64,000 nt of DNA from Oikopleura dioica (GCA_907165135.1 OU015568.1:12904501-12968500); one strand, 5' to 3'. Counted from the first letter of the stretch, positions 50,615 to 62,183 are shown. The notes: generated by a model not told the origin, from the sequence alone. Made by a program: numbers and translations.

Positions 50615-52198
50615 GAAGGAGAAAAAATACGTCGTGGGATAGGACTTGAATAATTTACTATGACGTAGACGGAGACGTCACACGTCGTATCTTTTATTAT
50701 AAACAGAATAGAGGTCAAGAGTTACACCGCAACATTTGCTCGCGAACGCCCTGAAGAACAGCTGTGTTTCGTATCAATTCACTTTGAATTAGAAATTTTT
50801 CCGCAGATAAACGCATACGTAATGACGTTTTTACGCTTTGCGCCGTGAATATGAAATAAATGAGACTGACTTCTTTCTTGTCAAAGCCAACGATTGGTTA
50901 TAAACAAATTCTCTCTCATTAAAAATCAAATTATTGAGATTTAATTGAGAAAACAATTTTTCACGCAACCAGACTAACATCGCTTTTATCAGTCCTTAGA
51001 AAAGCTGGTTCCCGGAACTCATTTTGAACTCATGACTACTCGTTTCTCTCTAACCTATGACAGTGAAAAGCTGCCAACGTCATAATTGACAATTACAATG
51101 TAAACGTAATTTTATGGCTCTTTAAGTGACTTATTTTCACCCTTACTCACTTTTTGTTGTTCTTCTGTCGTCAGAATGATAGACAAAAAGTAAAGGGTAG
51201 TTGCACTTGAGATTGATTAATTATAATTGAAAATCAAAATTCTGTTATGTTTCTTGGGATCATTGAGCCGGTATTTGCGTCAACAGGATTTCGAATTGAT
51301 TTATAAGGTATAATTTATAAAAAGAAAACCATGCTTTATTGGACGTTTTTGCGTACATACTACGCATTTAGCACCAATAATTTTATGGGGACGTTTGTTA
51401 AAGAACCCAGGGAGCTGATATTTTTACGGCTTTCTTTTATTCCATAGATTAGCAGTAAAGTTAAGATACATTTTTCCGCAAGAAAAAAGGTCAAAAAGAG
51501 CGGATGGAATTTTTAGCCACTGGATTCTATATACGTAAAGGAGGATATATTTATTCCGTGGGCGCAAAGTTTGAGAAGAAAATTGACTCTGACGAATGTG
51601 TGATGTGTCTAATTAGATTGGGCTTGAATTTCATCCCCTTTCCTCATAATTGACGGGCGGTCATCGCTAGAGAATCTTAAGCTATTCCTAAGTGAAACTG
51701 TCTTTCACTGACGATTTCTACGTCACTCAGCGAAGCCTACATCACTAAGAATCATTCAATGACCCTTGTTTCCCCGAGGGAATCATGCCATAATTACTCG
51801 CATCTCTGAGGTTGGACAGATTCTTCATCGAACGTGCGTGAGGATGAATTATTGAGGACGCACACGCTCTTGATGATAAACTTCCTAATTCAACAACGCA
51901 TTCAATATAATCATTAAAAATATGTCTTCTTAATTTTTGATTGTCAGATGGGTTGCAATTTGCAAGTGGAATTTTCCTGACGAGGGTCTGAGTAAATTTC
52001 CTGGTTGTGACAACCCGCTTCAAAACTCAATATTGACTAGCCCGCACGATATTTTTGTTTAATTTTCTCGAATATTCGTCGAGATAAAAGAGATGGCCTT
52101 CTTTGTGTCTTTTCATCATTTGTAAATTCCAAAGTGGTGTTTCTGAGAGTATATAACAGTTTTTTTTTCGACGGCATTTCAAATTTATTTTTAATAGA
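50615..52198. other. Gene-poor region upstream of GST gene
   Basis: About 1.6 kb of AT-rich DNA. Short ORFs (51745-52023, 52037-52345 minus) have no recognisable family or splice structure. The 45 bp before the GST ATG contain a poly-T/pyrimidine stretch and ttttaatag just before the ATG, a probable trans-splice acceptor. Confidence 0.4.
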
Positions 52199-53173
52199 AT
52201 GACTATTCAAGTTGGATACTGGAACATCCGAGGCCTCGTTGGCGGTGTTCGACTTATGCTGGAATATGCCGGAGCGGACTGGAACGAGACTTTCTATGAA
52301 GGTAATTTCCAAATTTGAAACTGGATTGAAGATACATCTTCTCATAGCTCACAAGACAGAAGCTGGCTGGGACCGAACTGAATGGACAAATGTTAAGGCG
52401 ACAGCTGAGTTCCAGGAGGGATTTGCTTTTCCAAATCTTCCATACTTGATAGATGGCGATGTGAAGATTTCACAATCGACTGCGATGCTCAAATATATTG
52501 CGAGGAAGTTTGATATCGGACAGAAACTCAACGATACAGGTATTCATTTGATTAGGATTGCTGCGATTTAACTGTTCTTTTACAGAGGCCTGGAGAGTCG
52601 ATCAAGCAGCCGATCAAATCGTTGATGTTCGAGGAGGCTTCGTCGGGCTTTGCTACGGTTTCCGGTAAATACAATATTTCAAAGGCATTCAATTCTCATT
52701 TCAGGCAGAACCCCCTTTGCCCAGCGCGAAACTTTCTGCGAAAACACGCTGAAACCACAGCTGAAGCAACTTGATCGATACATGAGCGGGTGCAAGTTCG
52801 TCGCAGGAGAGACTCTTTCCTACGTTGACTTTATGTTCTGGGAGATTTTGGATCATATGGAGTTATTTGACGCCTCGCTTTTCGATGGACTTGGTAAGTT
52901 GTTTATCGGCGTCTGCCCACCACAAAGCTGGGTCCTCGACCTTATCGCCTGCCGGCATGTGCGGAAATCCCCACCGATATTTAATGAATTAATAAAGATA
53001 TATCCATTTAACCTGAATTTGCTTCTTTAGAAAACATCAAGGCCTTCAAGAAGCGATTCGCTGAACTGCCAAAAATTGCAGCTTACATTTCCTCTCCAAA
53101 GTTCATGCGCGGCCCATGCAATAACAAAATGGCTGCTTGGGGAGGCGATAAAGAATTGAAGAGAACATGGTAA
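52199..53173 (+). CDS. Mu-class-like glutathione S-transferase
   Basis: [20 protein letters not shown] with LEYAGADW matches the Mu-class start (MILGYWDIRGL, with the catalytic Tyr in GYW). Downstream are [35 protein letters not shown] (human [23 protein letters not shown]) and YIARKF, then a C-terminal helical part with [21 protein letters not shown] and [10 protein letters not shown], ending [14 protein letters not shown]. Introns of about 40-160 nt restore the frame, including one acceptor at ttcaggcag|aaccc rather than the nearer cag. The enzyme conjugates glutathione to electrophiles in the cytosol. It is free-standing in this window. Confidence 0.93.
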
Positions 53174-53967
53174 ACGATGTCCATCGTTTTTTTTTTAGAA
53201 AAAAATTAACTCTGATCTCTCTTATTCAATCATTTCTTCCTTTCGACCTCTTTCCGACGATTTCAATTTAATTTCGCTTCAAAATTAGTTCAAATAAACG
53301 TTCATTGATTTTCCTTGAAAGAAGATTCTTTCGCAGAATGAATAAAAGTGCTAGAATGAGTACACTTGTGCAGTATGTTGTTGTGCGTCGAGATCTGAAC
53401 TGGCCCCTAGGATAAAGGAAGGCTACGAAGCAGCAAATATCAATTTACGATTATTTTTAATTTACGATAATTTTTAATCACGCATTGTTCAGGTTCTCAA
53501 TCGCTTCTGCTGTGATAATCAAAGTATCACGAGGCAATAACCAATTTCGTAGCTAATAAGAAGGTTTTGACGAAGCTGCGGTCTCGTTGAATTTTTATTA
53601 TTGCATCTGATCGCTTATTTTTACATGGAATAAAGGTGACGTCAATTAACCCGATAAAAGCGCGCTCATCGGTCAGGGATGCCATGCTTCCTGCGCGGCG
53701 ATCCATCTTTGGCATGGACACGAGCAAACGCAAGCATATCTCAAGGTAGCCCAGACCATCCTCAAAGACGTATGAATAGCCAGAGAGTGTTAAGGATCTC
53801 GATAACATGCACAAAGTCATCTTGGGAGCAAAATCGGAGGAGCATTTAAACAAGCTTGCTAAAAAGCTTGAAAACAACAACGTAGATTTCAAGGATTGTT
53901 AATAATAACCGGTGTTTTATGAGTGAGATGATGTTGGTAGTACTGATTCATTAAATAATAATCCGCA
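53174..53967. other. Intergenic region before the 55-aa gene
   Basis: 794 bp. The first part carries the GST 3' UTR. A 121-codon minus-strand ORF (53527-53892) covers the middle. It has no start context, no splice signals and no recognised domain, so it was not called. Around 53440-53480 a short tandem duplication of atttacgat.att is visible. Confidence 0.35.
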
Positions 53968-54183
53968 ATGAAGCTATGGATGGAACAGCCAGAAAACTAT
54001 CCCACTGCGCTCGCCCTCAGGCCTTATCCTAAGGACGATGTCAAGAAGCTTTTCAAAGGTGCAGCTCGTCAAGTTCACATATTTCTTTAACTGAGGGTTT
54101 GTTCAGGTTTCAATCTTTTGACTAAGCAAGACGAGCCGAAAAGCGTACCTGAAACAAAGAATGCAGAGCCTAATACAGAATAG
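53968..54183 (+). CDS. 55-aa protein, possible first gene of an operon
   Basis: Two exons: [20 protein letters not shown] with DDVKKLFKG, then an intron of about 50 nt (caaag|gtgcag ... tgttcag|gttt), then [16 protein letters not shown] ending AEPNTE. The stop at 54181-54183 lies only 41 bp before the ATG of the next gene, which itself is preceded by a splice-acceptor-like ttgcttag. This spacing is typical of downstream genes in spliced-leader operons. The protein has no signal peptide or membrane segment, and no family was recognised. Confidence 0.5.
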
Positions 54184-54224
54184 ACAATAATTTAGTTTAA
54201 TTAATCGATTTTTCTTTGCTTAGA

Positions 54225-56032
54225 ATGGCAACGATCGAGGCCTCTGGTAGTACAGTCCGGAAGATTCTTCACAATCAGAATTTCGACCAGAGCACTTTCA
54301 GAGGACTGAGGAAGAATATCTCATTATCAAAGCGACGGAAAACAAGAGAATCAGATGAAAACTCGAATTGTAAGCGAAAACGTCTTGTGGAAGACGATCT
54401 CGATCCGAGGATCTTTCAAGAAGACTTCGATCTCGCATCTGACGAGGCAGAGCGATTATGTACTTATTTCAGGTAGGTGTAACAAAATTATTTATTTCTT
54501 TATTAAATGCTCTTAAATTTCAAATGGTTATATGGAAGACTTTAAGTTCTTACTTGATTGAACTTTATGGGGAGAGAGTTGAATAGGTTTATTATTTCGA
54601 GACTTAAAACTTTTATTGTATTTATGGCACGTATTTACGTCAATATCTAAACTTCAAAATATTATTATTATAACACGAAGTTGTAATAGACAATAAAACG
54701 GTTCTTCAGAAAAACACTTGAATCCTCGCCGAGTAAGTTCTCGCTGGAAAAAATTTGTACGTCTGCTAGTTTTCTGCGACTGACAGCAAACCTGAGGGAT
54801 CTAGCTCGCTCCGCCACATATGAGTTGCTCTGGAGTTTGGTGAATATTACAGCCGTCGCCCCAGAAGAACTCATTTCCCACCTTTTTTGTCAGCCGTCGA
54901 GACTTCTGGAAGACATAAAGTTCATACTTACAGCTTTGGTTTTATCTACGATTGTTAACCATTTTCAAGTGGAAAAAGATTTCATGCATAACAAACCATC
55001 ATGTCAGAAAGAGAGGAGAAATCGCTTCCTTTGCTCTGCCTTGCCTGCTGGATTTTGGGAAATCTAGCTAACAGTTCTGTTGGTATTCGAAACGCTCTTC
55101 TCCGAAGCAATGTTACGGAGCGCATTGTGAGTCTCCAAAAGTTCGATGAAATTGTTGACGAGCAATTTCTGGGCACACAGTCTTGGGCACTCGGTACGCT
55201 TCTGGGTCTTATGAGTATACTGCTTTATGAGTTATTCTTCCTAGGATGTCTATTACAAGGGAAAAATCCACCAGCATCACACAGCCAGGCGATACGGTCT
55301 CTCCCTCGTCTTCTCTTCCTCCTGGACACATGTAACGAAAAAATCAAACTTGACGTTCTCAAGGCTCTCACATCCTTCACAGAATTTTCTGGTTCGTCCT
55401 TCCATTATGAAAGTCTGTCTTAATCGTATCTTAGAGCGCTGCGATGCACTGGCCACTCCATATTTCATCGAAAAGATCATTTCATTTCTTGACCGTGATA
55501 ATTCCGAATTTCAACAGCTAGCTCTATTTATTAGCGGAAATTTGAATCATTAATTTATCTATTCAGTGTTTTTTATTATCTCGCGACGAACCCTTGTTTC
55601 CTGACACTCATTTTCGAAAACTGCTCCAAGTCTTCTTCAATTCAGGGCTTCGCCATTCGATCTCTGTGCAACATAATTCATAACGGTGACAAGTCCTTGG
55701 TTTTGCGTCTCGCTGGCGAGAACAATCTCTCTGAACCAATAATCGCAGCTCTTCATGTGCAAGATCAATCACTTTTGTCGACAGTTCTCTTGTCAACGAT
55801 GCGCCTCCACAATATCATCGATGCACATGACGAGGAGCATGCAGAGGACTTTGCACAATTTTTCGATGGTCAGTCAACAACACCTCTTAATCTCTCTGTT
55901 AACCAAAACCTTTCAGAATCAAATGGCTTTGATCAACTGGACTACCTAGCTAACAACTGCGAAAACGAGCGAAATGCTAGCGCCGCTGCCAGACTTTTGG
56001 AACGCCTCCAACAAAAAACGGGCTTTGAGTGA
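54225..56032 (+). CDS. Divergent importin-alpha/TMCO6-like armadillo protein
   Basis: The N-terminus is basic (STFRGLRKNISLSKRRKTRE, CKRKRLVEDD), resembling an importin-beta-binding-like segment. ARM-type helical repeats follow: RSATYELLWSLVNITAVAPEE, CLACWILGNLANSSVGIRN, GTQSWALGTLLG, IRSLCNIIHNGDKSLVLRLA, ending RNASAAARLLERLQQKTGFE. The phrases WxLGNxANSS and ELLWSLVNIT are hallmarks of importin-alpha/TMCO6-like ARM proteins. Several introns are needed, and the one near 54915-55010 is uncertain because canonical sites restore the frame only with the acceptor cagaaag|agagg. It might be a nuclear transport adaptor, but divergence is strong. It lies 190 bp upstream of ANKRD13. Confidence 0.55.
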
Positions 56033-56222
56033 ATCACTTCAAATTTACGTTTATCCCACTTTTAGAAAAATCCGCTTTTCAGTTATCCTGCCTTTTTAGA
56101 GTTCCATTTTCTTTCTGAAATTGTCTAAAAAACTCAATTGTGAAGTCACATGATAGTTATCATTAATAATTTTATTATAATAAATCATTTGGTGCAGCAA
56201 AGAAAACATCCACCACTTTTAG

Positions 56223-58361
56223 ATGTCCGAAGATGTCCTGTTATCCGACTCGGAGTCATTTCATTCGGGCGTGAGTGAAAAAGACTTCAAGGAAAATTAC
56301 AGGCTTCACTATCTCGTCTGGTGCAATGACTATGACGACGTGGCAAAGTACATCCGAGGCTCTTCTTTCGACATGTTCGAATTCGAAAGAGTGGATCAGC
56401 GAGGCCGCACGCCGCTGCACATTGCTATCTCCCTAGGACATTTTGAAATTGCGAGATTATTACTTTCATCTGGTGATTCTAGCTGACCCTATCGGACATT
56501 AATAACTGATTTAGGTGCAAATCCGACTTCGAAAAATGCAGGAGGCTGGTCCGCCTTGCACGAAGCAACGTCAATCGGCGACCCTGAGTTGGTTATTGAA
56601 ATTCTCGTCAATCGCGCCAGTTTTCGAAAAATCAACGAGCTCCAGGGACGCAGCGCGTTTTTGAAGCACTTCTTCAGCATGCCCGATCTTTACCTGGAGA
56701 TGAAGTGGGAGATCACGAGCATGATCCCGCTCGTTGGTCGTTTTTGTCCATCGGATACGATGAAAATTTGGAAGAAAGGAGCAAACATTCGAGCCGACTT
56801 TCACCTTGTCGGAATGGAGAAAATGTCCTTCAAAAAAGGATTCAAGAGTATCCTTTTCAAACTAAACGAAAAGTCAAAAGTTCCAAGCGGAGACATTGTA
56901 GAAGTCGACCACGTGGAGAAAACAGCTTCTTTCGAAAGCTGGTCCGCAGAGGAAGGATCAGTAAATACTGATAGGTTTCTAGATGCAAAAAATTCAAAGA
57001 AATACTCTTTTTTTAGAGTTACTCCTTTGAATCCACGATTCGTCAGTCTCACCACGGCCCAGCGACTCCGCTTGGAAAAGGCAGTTCAACACAGACTCAC
57101 GAATCCGATCAAACTTTCGTCAGTAGATCCCCACAAAATCAAAATAGAACATGCTAAGAGTGGAATATGGGTAAACCCATCGGAATAGAAAGCCAAACTA
57201 TCTTTTATTGTAGGGATTTCAATCAGATAAAAAAGAACAAGTCTCTGGATACGACTGCGATGTTTACAGTATAAATGGAGTAGAACTTCTTCAGAGGACG
57301 AGGACAGAACACTGCGAAGAGAATCAAAAGACCGATGGGACAGCTTTAAAACGCTCCTCAAGCAACAGCTCTGGGGTTGAAACCTTCGGACAAATCCTAG
57401 GTGTCGATAAGGGAACGAAACTAACAGACACAACTACTAGTTCTTTCCAGCAAGCGTATAATCCAGGTTAGTTGATAATTCAATACGAGACGGGTAAAAC
57501 AGAATTCAAGACGGACTAACTCCAGAAGAATACTTTAATCCGACTCCGGAAACAGAGAATAAAGATATCGGTCGTCCGAAAATTATGAAAGAAAAGCGTC
57601 AATCCTTCAAAGGCTCTGCCTGGATCACGGAAAACAGTCCGATCTCTCTGGTCGATGAGCTCATTCCCATATTAGGTAAGCGAGACTTTCTCCCACGGTC
57701 AAGTATACTTTGCCCTCGAGCGCGTGTGACTCATCTAACAAGAAATATTAAGATATTCTTTGTAATTTCAATGATATTCCTTGGTTTGAGTCGCTGAGAG
57801 AGATGCTCAAACTTATTCCGAAAGGATTTCCTTGCAGGCTGGACGTTCCACTTTTTTATGTTTTTACAGCGAGAGTCACTTTCCAGAACATTAATGGAGA
57901 AGGCGAATTCTGCCAAAAAGGTAAAATGGCTCATCCTGTAACTGAGCAATAAATGGTCAGCGTTAAAACTTCCGTAGACGCCGATGGAAAACTAAAAATC
58001 GACGACAAAGTATTCCGCATTCCCGGCGAATACCAACAAGAGCATCGAAGTCTTCACGAAACCGTGGCTGAGCACAGGCGCAACCGCCGAGAAACTAACT
58101 TTGAGGATCCTGAGCTGAATGCTGCCATCGAAGAAAGTCTCAAAGAGCTGGGCGTGGCGAATGATCCTGCAACGAGAAGACAGATAATGGAAAGTCAGCG
58201 ACAAGGTAAAAAAGTAGAAAACACGTGGAAACACAAAAGTCAAAAGTGATCGTATCTTATATAATCTCATACTCTCTGATTCAGCTCAACATGATCTTAA
58301 CATGCGAATGGACGAGGACGAGGCACTCCAAGAAGCGATCAAGCGTTCGCTTAACTGCTGA
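56223..58361 (+). CDS. ANKRD13: ANKRD13-family ankyrin/UIM protein
   Basis: N-terminal ankyrin repeats: YRLHYLVWCNDYDDVAKYIR, DQRGRTPLHIAISLGHFEIA and GWSALHEATSIGDPELV. The ANKRD13 central domain follows: ELQGRSAFLKHFFSMPDLYL, MKWEITSMIPLVGRFCPSDTM, IWKKGANIRADFHLVGME, KKGFKSILFK, YFNPTPETENKD. Then comes LIPKGFPCRLDVPLFYVFTA with RVTFQNING. The C-terminus restores KVFRIPGEYQ, then two ubiquitin-interacting motifs (DPELNAAIEESLKELG and EDEALQEAIKRSLNC). A 57-nt intron ending aacttccgtag joins the DVPLFYVF block to the UIM block, although stop codons and an ATG in that intron make it look like two genes. Family members bind Lys63-linked ubiquitin on endosomal receptors. Confidence 0.93.
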
Positions 58362-58699
58362 CGAATCAACTGTGTCATACGTTCCAAATTCCTATCTTCT
58401 CCTCAAGCTCTTCACCATTCTACCTGTATGCTTCAAAATTCTTTTACTTTTTCCTTTTATTCATGATTCAATATCCTGCGTTTGCTATACTTTGATTTAA
58501 AATGTCGTGTTACTTCCAAACAAACACATTCTTTCTTAAGAAAAAGTTTCTTCTTTCGAGGCGCTATTCTATTCCAATCAATCATGTTGGAGTCTTTTAG
58601 CACTATTCTTTCTATCGTAATCGGAGCATTTATCTGTGCAATAAAAAATAATTTAAAGCCTTTCAAAAATAATGATTTTAAAACTTTGTTTCAGTCAGA
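58362..58699. other. Spacer between ANKRD13 and the 58700 gene
   Basis: 338 bp, pyrimidine-rich then AT-rich. It carries the ANKRD13 3' UTR. A ttgtttcag lies five bases before the next ATG, a typical trans-splice acceptor. No gene seen. Confidence 0.4.
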
Positions 58700-60232
58700 A
58701 TGGGTCAGGTGTACACGCAGATGCGCGGGGACAATCTCGGCTTCCCGGGACTCCCGTCGTCGACTACTTTCGGCTCCCATGGAGACCAGAAGGTTGTAAA
58801 GAATTATTTCTCCCACTCTTATGAAACAAAAATATTCAGGGTATTTGGGAGGCTGATCAAGCTGACAAGAATATGTTCGGCCGAACGAACAACATCCTCG
58901 CCGGATACTTGAACAAGGCAGTTCTCGCCCTCCCAGACATTCCAATGCTCGAGGGGTGCCGTAAAGCAGCATTGGACCGTCAAGTCGCTGTTAGTATTCT
59001 TTTTAGATTCGTCGCACCTTTTCCATAAACTAGAGGATTGTCTCAGTGCCATAAATCCTATCCGTAAGGTCTAGGAAAACGGATTCCACCGTGACCCCGA
59101 CTATTTTTTCCGACAAAATCCTACTCGTTAAGAGACATACTTGCAGTATTTTTAACCAGGGATAAAAATATTTCGGTGGCCTCTTTCAGGGAGGGTTGCA
59201 ATTAGTCTGGTCCTCCAGACCAGAATTCGACCATAATCTGAATTCTGGTCCCCGGGCCCAGAATTCGCTTTTTAACCCCAATTCTGGTCCCAATTATTAT
59301 TATTCACTCCTTGATACGAATTTAACCAGTAATTTATTTCAATTCTAGTCTTTGCTTAAATCAAGGTTAGTGTTAGGGGGCACTGGGCAAAATGACGGAA
59401 CAAACTCACCCGAGGGGTTACTGAAGGTAACCCTAACTAACCCTAGACTAGACCCCGGCATTTTAGGACCTAAGGGGCGAAGCCCCGTGGTAAGGGACAC
59501 GGGGAGTAGACAAAATTCTTCTGATATCATACAGATGATTGTCAACTGGAGTTTGTCAGAGTCTCAAGGAATTTTCTCTCGACTTTTGAGTTCTTTTGTG
59601 GCTCGACCGTTGACTTTCTGGCCATTTGGACCAGAATTCGAGTTGAGAAGGGAATTCTGGTCCCGGGTGCCAGAATTCAGATTTTGGTCGAATTCTGGTC
59701 CGAGGGACCAGACTAATTGCATACTTCCTCTTTCAGTTCAAAATATCATGCACACTGTAGCTCGTAGAAGAATTATCTTGCTTCGAACTGAATATCTTAA
59801 TATTACATCGTCTTCCAAATTTCGGATTTTAGGCCCGAGCTCAATACAAAACTTTCCCGATCTTTGGCCACGAGGCTTTCGATGCTCACCACCATGTGAA
59901 CTACACTGCTCGACGAGCAAACATTTTCCGTCACGAACAGCCTATCTGGGCGATGGAGCACTTTGGCATGGATCGCATCCGATTTTCCCAGGTGTGTTAA
60001 AATCATCAACTCGTCAGAAAGCAATTTCAATTTACGTCTTTCCCCGCCCAATTTCATTCGACCTAATCATCATGATATTATTTAGCCGGAAGAACTCAAT
60101 CCAGCCGTACGAAACCCGTCATCAGGATTTTTCTTCGGTAAATCTGTTGCCTACCCAAGCTCGAAAAACGACACTTACATCGACTTTGACACCAGAAACT
60201 GGGGCAAGTCTGGCATCCGAGTTCAAAAGTAA
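58700..60232 (+). CDS. Unknown conserved-looking 182-aa protein
   Basis: Four exons: MGQVYTQMRGDNLGFPGLPS to GDQK; GIWEADQADKNMFGRTNNIL, LPDIPMLEGC to DRQVA; ARAQYKTFPIFGHEAFDAHH, RRANIFRHEQPIWAMEHFGM; PEELNPAVRNPSSGFFFGK to DFDTRNWGKSGIRVQK. All junctions are canonical and phase 0. No transmembrane segment is seen. The second residue is Gly with Thr at position 6, so N-myristoylation is conceivable. Clusters of Trp, His, Pro and Arg in short turns are reminiscent of microtubule-inner or other small structural proteins, but I do not recognise it. Intron 2 (58991-59831, about 840 nt) contains an inverted-repeat element. Confidence 0.75.
59197..59721. mobile_element. 525-bp inverted-repeat element in an intron, rich in GAATTCTGGTCC words
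   Basis: The left arm begins tgcaattagtctggtcc and the right arm ends with its inverse. Matching continues inward through ggaccagaattcgacca.aatctgaattctgg, ccgggnccagaattc, and aattctggtcc (left arm to about 59300, right arm from about 59620). The arms themselves contain nested palindromes of ggaccagaattc. Direct 10-bp copies of cctctttcag lie just outside the two ends (59180-59189 and 59727-59736). The central 300 bp contains ctaactaaccctag-type repeats. No coding capacity was found, so it is a non-autonomous MITE/foldback element. Confidence 0.7.
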
Positions 60233-60546
60233 AATCAAACATAGATTAAATTTCTGTTCATCTTATTTATTCGACTTTACAATAAATAAAAAAGTCCCGA
60301 GAATATATCGCTTAGATTGATTTAAATTTGTGCAGATATATGCTTTATACAGTTTGTAAAGCACCATCGTTAGGGTTTTCTTCGAAGTAAACTGCCATTT
60401 GAGGAATCGAGCATTTGCAGAAGCAGCAACCAAGTATTACACTCAACCAGGTGTTATTGAATCCTCTCATTCTGTCGAAAATCAATCGCATTTTAACTCG
60501 TTGATAGACCCAAACCAAGCTAAAGCGAATGTAAAATTACATTTTT
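60233..60546. other. Convergent spacer
   Basis: 314 bp between the 3' ends of a plus-strand and a minus-strand gene. AT-rich, with an aataaataaa signal just inside (60282-60291) serving the plus-strand gene. Nothing else seen. Confidence 0.4.
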
Positions 60547-61051
60547 TCAAACAAAGAAAAAGTACCATAAACTGACGAAAATGCCAAACCCAACCAAGAG
60601 TCCATTCGCCATTCTTATAACAGCTTCTTCCTCCTCTGTCGGTTCCCCAAAATCACCTTCATGTTTGACAAACTCAATGAGATCTTTTTCAACTTCAACT
60701 CCTGGCTCAAACATGAGCTTGTGCCCGCTCTCTGGCATTACAGTTTCTTCGTAATTTGTAGAGGAAATGCTCAAGGCCTGTAATTTCTAAAAAAATTGAC
60801 ACTGAACCAGCAATTGATTTTTTTGTATATACCTGCAAAAAATTATCAGCGACGTTGTTTAAAATAAGCCTGAAAATCAACAAGCTAACTCCGAAAACCA
60901 AAAATCGCCAAACAGCAAGTTTCATTCCCAATTTTTTGCCAACAACAAAAGCAGTGTACGGTTCGCAGAAGAAGCATCCTAGCCAGAACCAAAGACAGTA
61001 GCGAGCTCTGCATTCAACGATTCTCTCGAGTTGTCCACTTTGAATTCCCAT
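60547..61051 (-). CDS. Small multi-pass membrane protein, unknown
   Basis: Two exons joined in phase 0 (ttgcag|gtatat ... attacag|gccttg) encode about 149 aa. Hydrophobic segments: CLWFWLGCFFCEPYTAFVV, LAVWRFLVFGVSLLIFRLIL and LLVGFGIFVSLWYFFFV at the very C-terminus, i.e. three probable helices. A polar, acidic loop (GDFGEPTEEEEAVIRMAN) separates the last two. The N-terminus is MGIQSGQLERIVECRARY. No family recognised. It starts 42 bp from the start of an oppositely oriented gene, so they probably share a promoter. Confidence 0.72.
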
Positions 61052-61093
61052 TTTTTAGATTTCCGGTTTTTCTCTCAGTCTTGTTTTTTGGAG

Positions 61094-61351
61094 ATGTTCG
61101 CTGAGAGACCTGCCCCGGGCAAAGCTGGTTTTGGAGCACTCTCTCGTAAATGTTTCGCCTTTCTCTCTCAATTATTGAACAAGGGACTCGAGGAGTCAGT
61201 TGTGTACTGTGTTATGTTTGATCTTTTTGTCTTTGCAAATGGAGGGTGGCCTCTTGGTCCAACTCAGTCGATGATTCATCGCGCTATTTCGATTCAAAGA
61301 TTGTCAATTTTTATGATCGCTGCCGGAGGGAGGGTTGAACAGACTTTCTGA
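61094..61351 (+). CDS. Small hypothetical protein, divergent partner of the 60547-61051 gene
   Basis: An 85-codon open frame begins MFAERPAPGKAGFGALS and continues to GGRVEQTF. It contains a short hydrophobic stretch (SVVYCVMFDLFVFANGG). A possible 38-nt intron (ctctc|gtaaat ... gaacaag) would change the frame and shorten the protein, so only the first 17 residues are certain. The ATG is 42 bp from the oppositely oriented start at 61051. Not recognised. Confidence 0.4.
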   Translation: MFAERPAPGKAGFGALSRKCFAFLSQLLNKGLEESVVYCVMFDLFVFANGGWPLGPTQSMIHRAISIQRLSIFMIAAGGRVEQTF

Positions 61352-61457
61352 TCATAAATGTCACCGACGATAATTGCTGGTATTTTATTATAACAAGGTG
61401 TTACTTACAACTTTGCCCCTATTTACAGTGCCTTCTCTTTCCATTTAGGCGTTTAGA

Positions 61458-61899
61458 ATGGTCGGAATTGGCCGTGCATGCGGTCTCCTCGCTGGGAGAA
61501 GAGAACTGGCGATAAATGTTAGAATTCTAGCCCGAGGAAATCAGGGCAAGGAACGAATTGATAAAAGCAAATTGGATAAATGGGGCAGAATCACGCCGGA
61601 GTTCAAGGATCCTTACGAAGCCCATTTTTACAAACTCCATGGGAGAGGGGTCATTTCTTTTCTAAGAGGTCTTTTCCCGAGATTAGCCAGAAGGTGAGCC
61701 CTAAAATAGAAAGACACCAGATGAAGTGAAGCAGCAGCAGCTGTCCGATCCTGACTACGCGAAAAGGCGAAAGTTTTTAGGTATCGTCGCCGCTTGTTTC
61801 ATTTCTGTTCTATTTTTCGGCACCGTGGCTTTGCGCAAGTTCCTATTTCCAAAACCTGATACAGATAGTCCTAATCCAAACGGTGGTTATTTCTTTTAA
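61458..61899 (+). CDS. Unknown single-pass membrane protein, possibly mitochondrial
   Basis: Two exons joined by a 52-nt intron (61669-61720, aagag|gtcttt ... caccag|atgaag) encode 129 aa. The N-terminus is Arg-rich and amphipathic (MVGIGRACGLLAGRRELAIN), resembling a mitochondrial presequence. The middle has KWGRITPEFKDPYEAHFYKL, then RKFLGIVAACFISVLFFGTVAL as one transmembrane segment, then a Pro-rich tail ending NGGYFF. A ttagaatg context before the ATG suggests trans-splicing. No family recognised. Confidence 0.7.
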
Positions 61900-62183
61900 C
61901 AGCTAATCTATTTCTTGATTATATAATCCCTTATTACCCCAATTCTATTCGGAGAAAAAAAAAAATTTCAAGGAAACTACCGACTTATGTTCAGAAAAAG
62001 TGGTTGATTCTTTATTGGCGGAGCGTTCGACTTTCCCACTCCACTCCGCCCGGCGGGAAAGAGCAAACTTGTGAAAAGAAACAGAGAAAATCGCCCGAAT
62101 TCGTCACACTGAAAACAAAATACCCTCCAAAATGCCTCGATAATTGGTCATAAAAGTAACACAGAAGAGAAGCACTTATTGAA

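Noticed and set aside
53527..53892. 121-codon ORF on the minus strand with a hydrophobic start
   Set aside because: No splice context, no start-site support and no recognisable domain; a loose resemblance to transposase-like wording was too weak to claim.
57953..58249. Separate gene starting MVSVKTSVDADG downstream of ANKRD13
   Set aside because: A 57-nt intron ending ccgtag joins this block in frame to the ANKRD13 core, and it carries the UIMs expected at the ANKRD13 C-terminus.
59340..59470. Telomere-like ctaaccctaactaaccctag words in the intron of the 58700 gene
   Set aside because: Only a few irregular copies inside an inverted-repeat element; not an array.
61669..61696. A possible 16-nt intron (gtgagccctaaaatag) in the 61458 gene
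   Set aside because: It would restore the frame, but a 52-nt intron using an upstream GT and a downstream AG also restores it and matches the local intron size.
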